Origin: Actinomycetes bacterium
GTDB lineage: Bacteria; Actinomycetota; Acidimicrobiia; Acidimicrobiales; Acidimicrobiaceae
Direction: 5' to 3'
DNA length: 5,534 nt
Assembly (NCBI GenBank): GCA_021790855.1
Contig: JAJYFP010000055.1
Location: 1 to 5,534 of the forward strand
Below, one piece after another: positions 1 through 5,534 of the stretch. Both the position numbers and the translations under genes were made by a program. The notes below the pieces were generated by a model that saw nothing but the letters and a program-made list of their open reading frames with translations, was not told the DNA's origin and did not search any database. How positions within the stretch are numbered: position 1 is the stretch's first letter; each line of letters opens with the position of its first letter.

Positions 1-1
1 A

Positions 2-2410
2 CCCAATTCCTCACCCGCGGCGAAACCCAACGACTCCAAAGTCGGCCTACCCACGACTCGATACCAGAACTCATCGGCGTCTACGAGGTCTCCTGGAGCG
101 CTGCCTCCAGGAAGCTCGTACTACATACCCGAGAGGTTTGGATATCGTATAAAAAATAAGCTGCTAGGACCGCCTCTTGTTAATGAACAACTAAAGTCCG
201 AGCGACTCCCAAAGTCGATCGCACTGGCAGTCCTATCTTCTGACGTAATGTCCTCGTCCGCCTACGCCACTGAAGCGATGCTAACGGTTTTGATCCCAGT
301 GGTAGGTGCGGCTGCATTTAGTCTGGTACTTCCGATCAGTCTTGGAGTGCTGGTTGTTCTACTGGCAGTGACTGCGTCATACCTCCAGGTAATCAAAGCT
401 TACCCCAAAGCGGGGGGAGCCTATATTGTAACCCGAGAAAACTTTGGACCTCGTTTCGCACAGGTCGCTGTAGCAGCATTACTAATCGATTACACGCTAA
501 CTGTAGCTGTGTCGATAGCTGCTGGGGTCGACGCCCTTACCTCAGCCGTACCTTCTTTGCTCCCTTACACAGTTGAACTTGCCGTGTTCTTTGTAATCTT
601 GATCGCCTTTGGAAACCTGAGAGGGATAAGGGAGGCTGGAAAGTCATTTGCAGTACCGACTTTTTTATTTATATTCAATATGGGAATCTTAATCGTCTAC
701 GGTCTCTATCGGTACTTTACAGGAGCCCTTTTCGCACACTCTTTGGTCAAGCCAAACGCCATCGCAGTGGGACATCCGGGTTCGGGTCTCCTGCTTGGTG
801 CCACTTTGTTCTTAGTACTAAACGCATTCTCAAATGGTGGAACCGCTCTTACCGGCACGGAAGCTATCTCCAACGGGGTCTCGGTGTTTCGAGATCCCCA
901 ACCAAGGAACGCTCGCATCACCTTAGTAGCAATGAGCCTGATCCTTGGAACTATGTTCACAGGTGTATCGTTACTAGCAGGAATAACGCACGCGATCCCG
1001 AGAACGACTGGATCGCCAACGGTCGTTGCCCAGATAGCTACCTACGTCTTTGGAGTCTCACCGTTCGGAAGATTTCTCTACTTCTTCTTGCAAGCCTCCA
1101 CTGCGGCGATCCTAGTATTAGCTGCTAACACCTCATTCACCGGATTTCCGTTCCTTGCATCTTTCGCTGCAAAGGACTCGTTCTTGCCGAAGCAGTTTAC
1201 AAAACGTGGCCATCGCTTGGTTTTTTCATACGGGATTCTCGTCTTAGCCGCGGTTTCGATCGTACTTTTAGTTGTCACCAGAGCCCAGGTGACGGCGCTT
1301 ATCGCTCTCTATGCCATAGGCGTCTTCACCGGCTTTACCCTTGCTGGCGCCGGGATGGTAAAGCACCACATTACTTTGAAGGAGCCGGGATGGCGTTGGC
1401 GGGCTACCGTGAATGGGGGTTCGGCTGCGTTGTCGTTTCTAGTCGACCTCATATTCATCGTCACCAAATTTCGTGAAGGCGCATGGACGATCGTCATACT
1501 TATGCCGGCTTTAATTTTAACCTTTTTACACCTCCACAAGGAGTACAGTATGGAGTCCCAACTGCTCGAAAAAGATCTGTCGCTGGCAGTTAAAGAACCG
1601 GTACTCAAACGGCATAAGGTTTTGGTCTTCGTCGACAAGGTAGACTTAGCAACTATCAAGGCTCTCAAATACGCCCGTAATCTAATGCCTGATCAACTTC
1701 GCGCAGTGCACATGTTAATCGACAATCAGCAGGCACGTCAACTCGCCTCAGAGTGGCAGGAAAAGGGTCTCGGGCAGATCGAGTTAGAGATAGTCGAGTG
1801 TGAAGATAGACGGTTAGCAAAAAAATCTGTAGAGCTAGTCTTAGAGGCTCAAGACGATCGTGAGTCAGAGGTCTCTGTAATACTTCCTAGACGCATCTAC
1901 CGCTCCATCTTCTCACGCGTACTACACGATCACACCGCAGAGACAATAGCTGATGCAATTGGTCAGATACCGCACGCTACGGCTACCACCGTTCCTTACA
2001 TACTGCCCAAACTTTCTAAGAGAAAGGTTACCGTTATTGCAGAAGAGAAACGAGAAGCGCAGAAGCTAGCCGCCGACGAGGACTCGCTTTTGGGTGAGAA
2101 CTCCTCTCAACTCAAAGGAGAGGTTGCGGGCGCATCCGCAATTCATGATGCAATCTACCGCAAAAAAGCAAAGGTAGCAGGAAGAGTAGTCAGAACTAGA
2201 GTGAGCTCAACATCTGGCTCACCCTCTGTTAACGTCCGGCTTGAAGACTCGACTGGCGGAATCCAGCTAGTCTTTCTTGGAAGATCAGAGATTCCTGGGC
2301 TATCCACAGGTCGACGTCTTGCAGCTGAAGGGACAGTAGGGGATGTAGGTGGGCATCTTGCTATAATCAATCCAACCTATGAGTTTCTTGACGACGCTGA
2401 CGACGACTAG
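2..2410 (+). CDS. KimA-like APC-superfamily transporter (probable K+ uptake) fused to a C-terminal OB-fold domain; 5' partial
   Basis: Likely an inner-membrane K+/H+ symporter of the APC superfamily, related to Bacillus KimA (YdaO) and mycobacterial Rv2690c. The frame is open from the window edge; 802 residues are visible (numbered from base 2). Residues 1-42 are a Ser/Pro-rich tail. Residues 47-80 are the family start (KNKLLGPPL, then ALAVLSSD). The membrane core of about 12 segments spans roughly 72-520 and carries YPKAGGAYIVTREN (134-147), NLRGIREAG (205-213), LTGTEAISNG (from 283) and ANTSFTGFP (375-383). Residues matching KimA's K+ site by spacing are D81, Y88, D163, T167, S171, T284, E287 and Y437. 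A USP-like cytosolic domain covers about 536-670, a charged linker 671-720, and an OB-fold about 721-797, ending in an acidic tail. No ATG, GTG or TTG lies in frame between 2 and 247. ATG 248 lacks a Shine-Dalgarno sequence and would remove half of TM1, so the start lies upstream of the window. Family members are usually about 600-680 aa. K+ as substrate is inferred; amino acid transport is the alternative. Confidence 0.9.
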   Translation, partial: PNSSPAAKPNDSKVGLPTTRYQNSSASTRSPGALPPGSSYYIPERFGYRIKNKLLGPPLVNEQLKSERLPKSIALAVLSSDVMSSSAYATEAMLTVLIPVVGAAAFSLVLPISLGVLVVLLAVTASYLQVIKAYPKAGGAYIVTRENFGPRFAQVAVAALLIDYTLTVAVSIAAGVDALTSAVPSLLPYTVELAVFFVILIAFGNLRGIREAGKSFAVPTFLFIFNMGILIVYGLYRYFTGALFAHSLVKPNAIAVGHPGSGLLLGATLFLVLNAFSNGGTALTGTEAISNGVSVFRDPQPRNARITLVAMSLILGTMFTGVSLLAGITHAIPRTTGSPTVVAQIATYVFGVSPFGRFLYFFLQASTAAILVLAANTSFTGFPFLASFAAKDSFLPKQFTKRGHRLVFSYGILVLAAVSIVLLVVTRAQVTALIALYAIGVFTGFTLAGAGMVKHHITLKEPGWRWRATVNGGSAALSFLVDLIFIVTKFREGAWTIVILMPALILTFLHLHKEYSMESQLLEKDLSLAVKEPVLKRHKVLVFVDKVDLATIKALKYARNLMPDQLRAVHMLIDNQQARQLASEWQEKGLGQIELEIVECEDRRLAKKSVELVLEAQDDRESEVSVILPRRIYRSIFSRVLHDHTAETIADAIGQIPHATATTVPYILPKLSKRKVTVIAEEKREAQKLAADEDSLLGENSSQLKGEVAGASAIHDAIYRKKAKVAGRVVRTRVSSTSGSPSVNVRLEDSTGGIQLVFLGRSEIPGLSTGRRLAAEGTVGDVGGHLAIINPTYEFLDDADDD

Positions 2411-2414
2411 CCAA

Positions 2415-2436
2415 TTTATCTCCACCAAGAGATAGA
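2415..2436 (+). other. Short inverted repeat after the transporter stop
   Basis: TATCTC (2417-2422) pairs with GAGATA (2429-2434) around a 6-base loop, and the stem extends by a G-U and a T-A pair to 2415/2436. It lies 5 bases after the transporter stop codon. There is no T-run after it, so it does not look like an intrinsic terminator. It may slow 3' decay of the upstream message or be chance. Confidence 0.3.
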
Positions 2437-2460
2437 GTAACGAGATGAAGAAGTATTTTG

Positions 2461-2480
2461 TGACGGTTACATCTCCGTCA
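2461..2480 (+). promoter_or_regulatory. Perfect 6-bp inverted repeat just upstream of the topA ribosome binding site
   Basis: TGACGG (2461-2466) and CCGTCA (2475-2480) are perfect reverse complements around an 8-base loop. The right arm ends 2 bases before the AGGA of the topA ribosome binding site. As RNA, this would be a GC-rich small hairpin next to the translation start; as DNA, it could be a protein-binding dyad. No T-tract follows, so it is not a terminator. Function is not shown by the sequence. Confidence 0.35.
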
Positions 2481-2482
2481 AT

Positions 2483-2486
2483 AGGA
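2483..2486 (+). promoter_or_regulatory. Weak Shine-Dalgarno (AGGA) for topA
   Basis: AGGA is the only purine-rich anti-16S match close to the topA start. It leaves 1 base to TTG 2488, 4 bases to GTG 2491 and 10 bases to GTG 2497. The spacing rules out TTG 2488 as the best start and favours GTG 2491, with GTG 2497 still possible. The start codon choice rests on this site. Confidence 0.5.
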
Positions 2487-2490
2487 ATTG

Positions 2491-5169
2491 GTGGCAGTGA
2501 CTAAACCTCTAGTTATCGTAGAGTCTCCGGCAAAGGCCAGAACGATATCGAAGTTTCTCGGACCAACTTTTACCGTTGAATCATCGATCGGACACATCAG
2601 AGACCTGCCAAAAAACGCTGCTGAGATACCACCTAAGCTAAAGAAGGAACCATGGGCTCGACTTGGCGTGGACACTGAGCATGAGTTCAAACCGTTGTAC
2701 GTCGTGTCAAAAGAGAAGACGGACCAGGTCAAGAAGTTAAAGAACCTTCTGAAAGACTCCACAGAACTCTATCTGGCCACAGACGAAGATCGTGAAGGAG
2801 AGTCGATCGCCTGGCATCTCCTAGAGGTGCTCTCGCCGAAAGTACCCGTCAAAAGAATGGTATTCCATGAGATTACCGAACGGGCAATTCAAGAAGCGAT
2901 TCAATCTCCAAGAGACCTTGATAGAAGATTGGTGGATGCACAAGAAACCAGAAGGATTCTAGATCGACTATACGGCTATGAGGTATCTCCAGTACTTTGG
3001 CGCAAGATCCTTCCTAGACTCTCTGCAGGAAGGGTACAAAGCGTGGCTTGCAGAGTGCTTGTGGAGCGAGAAAGAGCTCGCATTCGCTTTAAATCGGCAG
3101 AGTACTTCGACATAGAGGCTCAAATCGCCAAGGACCAAATGTCCTTTAATGCTCGTCTTGTAACTTTCGCTGGGAAAAGGATCGCTGGCTCAAAGGACTT
3201 TATCGAGACCGGAACTCTAAACGAAAAATCTATCACACAAGGAGCCGTCCTTTTAGATCATGAATCTTCGAGCTCCATCATTGAAGCGCTTCAAGGATCA
3301 GAGTTTATAGTCAAAGATCTTGACGAGAAGCCATATCGCAAGTCCCCAGCCGCTCCCTTTATGACCTCAACTCTTCAGCAAGAGGCTGGAAGAAAACTGC
3401 GTTTCTCGTCACAACGCACAATGTCCGTCGCTCAGCGCTTGTACGAAAACGGTTACATAACTTACATGCGAACTGACTCGACCCAGCTCTCAGAGTCAGC
3501 TATCACGACTGCGAGACAGATTGCTAGAGTGAGATACGGGGAGTCATCTGTACCTAAAACGCCAAGGCATTACAAAAACAAGGTTAAAAACGCTCAAGAA
3601 GCCCATGAAGCGATTCGGCCGGCAGGCGATAGCTGGAGAACCCCGGAAGAGGTCGCTAGGGAGCTTGGTCCGGACGACACTAGACTCTATGAACTAATTT
3701 GGAAGCGAACTGTGTCTTCACAGATGAACGATGCTACTGGGACGTCGACAGTTGTTCGACTTTCTGCACTGACTTCACAAGACACAAATATCCGTCAAGA
3801 AACTTTTAGATCAGGCACCGAAGCTCACTTCTCCATCTCAGGTAGGGTCATCACTTCACCCGGTTACCAGCTTGTCTACGAAGAGAGTTCAGATGATACT
3901 CCAGAGAACGAGGAGAGACCTCTTCCGAAGTTGACTGTCGGCGAACGTTACAGAGCACTACAACTAACTGCAACGAGTCACAACACTCAACCTCCCGCTC
4001 GTTACACCGAGGCATCATTAGTCAAGACCTTGGAGGAGTTGGGTGTAGGGAGACCGTCAACCTACGCTTCGATCATTTCGACTATTTTAGAGAGACGCTA
4101 CGCTTGGAAAAAGGGACAGGCCCTAGTGCCTACATTTCTCGCATTTGCCGTTGTCAATCTACTGGAACAGCACTTTGGGCCATTAGTTGACTTCTCCTTC
4201 ACCGCCGAGATGGAAGACTCCCTAGATGAAATAGCTGGAGGCGCTAAAGACGCCGTACCTTACCTCAAACAGTTTTACTTCGGGAACGGCAAGCCAGGTC
4301 TAAAGCCAATGATCGAAGCAAAACTAGAAGAGATAGATGCTCGCGCAGTGTCCACGCTCTCGATCGGAGTCACCACCGATGACCGCGAGGTAATCGTAAG
4401 GGTGGGCCGTTATGGTCCCTTCGTCCAGGTGGGAGAGGAGACCGCTTCCATACCTGAGGAGACTCCGCCTGACGAACTAAGTGTCCCGTACGCTTTAGAA
4501 CTCATCGAAGGCGCTAAAAATGTGGACAGACAACTAGGAGTTGATCACGCGACGGGTCAAATCATATACGTCAAAGTTGGAAGATTTGGGCCCTATGTGC
4601 AGCTAGGCGAGACCGAGGAAAAAACAAAACCTAAAACCGCATCTTTGCTGAGTTTCATGGATCCTTCCACAATAACTTTGGAGGACGCCACTATATGTCT
4701 TTCACTGCCTCGAGTAGTTGGCGAAGATCCAGACACCAAAGAACCCATCGTCGCCCAGAAAGGTCCCTATGGACCTTATATCCAAAGGGGGAAAGACTCT
4801 AGGTCTCTTCAAAGCGACGAGGAGATCTTGACAGTCGCTTTGCACGAGGCCCTTCACCTACTTGCACAGCCTAAGACTCGCAGGGCTCGAGGTACAGGTA
4901 CGAGCTCTTCCAAAGAGCTAGGAGTCGATCCTCTGACTAAAAAAACTATTCAACTAAAGTCAGGGAGGTTTGGACCTTACGTAACTGACGGCGAGGTGAA
5001 CGCTTCATTAGGTAGATCTCGCTCTCCTGAGACCTTAACACTTGAAGAGGCTAGTGATCTACTATCAGAAAGGCGCTCCAAACTTATGGCCGAAGGCACT
5101 GGAACATCTCCGTCACCAAAGAGAAAACCGCGTAGTGCCAGCAGCAGGAAAAGAGCTAAGAAGGGCTGA
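2491..5169 (+). CDS. topA: DNA topoisomerase I (type IA), actinobacterial form without zinc ribbons
   Basis: Relaxes negatively supercoiled DNA by cutting one strand through a 5'-phosphotyrosine link; acts on the nucleoid. Numbering is from GTG 2491 (892 aa). The N-terminal TOPRIM domain has KPLVIVESPAKA with E11 and the metal-binding DxDxE set D98, D100, E102 within ATDEDREGESIAWHL. SAGRVQSVACRVLVERE follows, and the catalytic Tyr is Y325 with R327 in GYITYMRTDST. The C-terminal third has four Gly-Pro repeats of the Topo_C type, starting at residues 639, 697, 758 and 825, and ends in a Lys/Arg-rich tail (about 873-892). There are no CxxC pairs, so the zinc ribbons of E. coli TopA are absent, as in mycobacterial TopA, which is slightly longer (about 934 aa). 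The start is a GTG with a weak AGGA site; TTG 2488 and GTG 2497 are alternatives. It lies 80 bases after the transporter and overlaps tmk by one base. No frameshift or missing catalytic residue is seen. Confidence 0.97.
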   Translation: MAVTKPLVIVESPAKARTISKFLGPTFTVESSIGHIRDLPKNAAEIPPKLKKEPWARLGVDTEHEFKPLYVVSKEKTDQVKKLKNLLKDSTELYLATDEDREGESIAWHLLEVLSPKVPVKRMVFHEITERAIQEAIQSPRDLDRRLVDAQETRRILDRLYGYEVSPVLWRKILPRLSAGRVQSVACRVLVERERARIRFKSAEYFDIEAQIAKDQMSFNARLVTFAGKRIAGSKDFIETGTLNEKSITQGAVLLDHESSSSIIEALQGSEFIVKDLDEKPYRKSPAAPFMTSTLQQEAGRKLRFSSQRTMSVAQRLYENGYITYMRTDSTQLSESAITTARQIARVRYGESSVPKTPRHYKNKVKNAQEAHEAIRPAGDSWRTPEEVARELGPDDTRLYELIWKRTVSSQMNDATGTSTVVRLSALTSQDTNIRQETFRSGTEAHFSISGRVITSPGYQLVYEESSDDTPENEERPLPKLTVGERYRALQLTATSHNTQPPARYTEASLVKTLEELGVGRPSTYASIISTILERRYAWKKGQALVPTFLAFAVVNLLEQHFGPLVDFSFTAEMEDSLDEIAGGAKDAVPYLKQFYFGNGKPGLKPMIEAKLEEIDARAVSTLSIGVTTDDREVIVRVGRYGPFVQVGEETASIPEETPPDELSVPYALELIEGAKNVDRQLGVDHATGQIIYVKVGRFGPYVQLGETEEKTKPKTASLLSFMDPSTITLEDATICLSLPRVVGEDPDTKEPIVAQKGPYGPYIQRGKDSRSLQSDEEILTVALHEALHLLAQPKTRRARGTGTSSSKELGVDPLTKKTIQLKSGRFGPYVTDGEVNASLGRSRSPETLTLEEASDLLSERRSKLMAEGTGTSPSPKRKPRSASSRKRAKKG
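4405..4986 (+). repeat. Four degenerate Topo_C-type repeats coded within topA
   Basis: This is a protein-level repeat. The cores are GRYGPFVQ (from 4405), GRFGPYVQ (4579), GPYGPYIQ (4762) and GRFGPYVT (4963). They recur every 58, 61 and 67 residues, and the intervals contain helical segments rich in acidic residues and Leu. In mycobacterial and Streptomyces TopA such repeats, together with the basic tail, bind DNA and support processivity. The third core differs by having Pro in place of the Arg-Phe/Tyr pair's Arg. The DNA itself has diverged, so this is old protein duplication, not a recent tandem repeat. Confidence 0.8.
5161..5164 (+). promoter_or_regulatory. Shine-Dalgarno (AAGG) for tmk inside the topA 3' end
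   Basis: AAGG, followed by a further G, sits 4 bases before ATG 5169, within the codons for the Lys-rich end of TopA. It supports ATG 5169 as the tmk start and allows direct ribosome loading as well as reinitiation from the overlapping topA stop. Confidence 0.5.
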
Positions 5170-5534
5170 TGGCGACCGACGAAAATAGGGGCCAAGCTAA
5201 ATCCTTGTTCGTGGTTTTCGAAGGTGCAGACGGTGTTGGAAAGTCCACACAGATACCACTCGTTGAGGAGCGTCTCAAAAAGATTGGTCTCAACACCATT
5301 ACAACTCGTGAACCAGGAGGAACTCCTTTAGGAGAGACTGTAAGGAACGTTGTGAAGCAAGAACACAGCCTTTACCCTTGGAGCGAGTTCTATCTAATTC
5401 AAGCGGCTCGAATCGACCACATCGGTAAAGTGATTGAGCCAGCCCTTAGAAAGGGCTGCATAGTGTTGGTAGACAGATTCACACCATCTTCATTGGTTTA
5501 CCAAGGAGTACTTAGAGATCTCGGAGTAAGTAAC
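5169..5534 (+). CDS. tmk: Thymidylate kinase (dTMP kinase), 3' partial
   Basis: Phosphorylates dTMP to dTDP with ATP, a required cytosolic step of dTTP synthesis. The first 122 residues are visible and run in frame to the window edge; the whole protein is normally about 200-215 aa, so the LID region and C-terminus are missing. Visible motifs are the P-loop FEGADGVGKST (residues 17-27), TREPGGTPLGE (46-56) with the dTMP-contacting Arg/Glu-Pro segment, the AAR segment (79-81), and VDRFTPSSLVYQG (101-113) with the Asp-Arg pair D102-R103. The start ATG shares its first base with the topA TGA stop (TGATG), which implies one transcript and probable translational coupling. An 11-residue polar leader precedes the first strand, short for a domain but common in this family. 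The topA-tmk order is common in actinobacteria, where holB often follows. Confidence 0.96.
   Translation, partial: MATDENRGQAKSLFVVFEGADGVGKSTQIPLVEERLKKIGLNTITTREPGGTPLGETVRNVVKQEHSLYPWSEFYLIQAARIDHIGKVIEPALRKGCIVLVDRFTPSSLVYQGVLRDLGVSN

Noticed and set aside
1..159. A 52-codon open frame in frame 1 ending at TAA 157-159, and another in frame 3 ending at TAA 150-152, as possible ends of an upstream gene.
   Set aside because: Neither translation resembles a known protein end, and the overlapping frame 2 carries recognisable transporter sequence from about residue 44 and has no start codon in the window. The C-rich stretch simply lacks stops in all three frames. An overlapping upstream gene cannot be fully excluded without more sequence.
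31..217. Two similar dyads, CGACTccaaAGTCG (about 31-44) and CGACTcccaaAGTCG (about 203-217).
   Set aside because: They lie in coding sequence in different frames, the arms are only 5 bases, and two copies of such a short motif are not strong evidence for an operator.
2415..2436. The inverted repeat after the transporter as a Rho-independent terminator.
   Set aside because: The stem is short and AT-rich and is not followed by a T-tract.
2454..2459. TATTTT as a -10 element for topA.
   Set aside because: No -35-like sequence stands 16-18 bases upstream, and AT-rich hexamers are common in a gap of this composition.
706..2762. Open frames on the - strand within the transporter and topA regions (for example 706-960, 1309-1668 and 2478-2762).
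   Set aside because: They lie opposite clearly conserved coding sequence, show no recognisable domain and are explained as shadows of the + strand genes.
2469..5115. A 12-base direct repeat, ACATCTCCGTCA, at 2469-2480 and 5104-5115.
   Set aside because: About one shared 12-mer is expected by chance in 5.5 kb, and the second copy is ordinary coding sequence in topA.

Overview
The window holds three co-directional genes on the + strand, two of them cut by the window edges. They are a KimA-like APC-superfamily transporter (5' end missing), topA (DNA topoisomerase I, complete) and tmk (thymidylate kinase, 3' end missing). GC content is roughly one half by eye. The topA-tmk order, a topoisomerase I with Gly-rich C-terminal repeats and a Lys/Arg tail but no zinc ribbons, and an OB-fold module of the mycobacterial Rv2694c type all suggest an actinobacterium. 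The moderate GC would fit a lineage such as Acidimicrobiia better than the high-GC groups. This placement is inference; there is no rRNA or other marker in the window.

Positions 2-2410: one continuous reading frame runs from the left edge to the TAG at 2408-2410, giving 802 visible residues. The first ATG in frame (248) is not the real start. The 82 codons before it encode the conserved start of the family, including the TM1 aspartate that lines the potassium site in Bacillus KimA. Visible architecture: a Ser/Pro-rich N-terminal tail, an APC membrane core of about 12 segments, a USP-like cytosolic domain, a charged linker, and a C-terminal OB-fold domain that in other actinobacteria is a separate protein. 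This fusion is the most unusual thing in the window.

Positions 2411-2490: a short gap with two small inverted repeats and a weak ribosome binding site, but no convincing promoter or intrinsic terminator. topA starts at a non-ATG codon (GTG 2491 preferred; TTG 2488 and GTG 2497 are alternatives).

Positions 2491-5169 (topA) and 5169-5534 (tmk): the topA stop and tmk start share one base (TGATG), so these two genes are almost certainly co-transcribed and probably translationally coupled. TopA relaxes negative supercoils and Tmk makes dTDP for DNA synthesis, so both serve DNA replication and maintenance. The transporter upstream probably sets K+ levels and may be part of the same transcript. I found no mobile element, CRISPR array, RNA gene or defence-type system.
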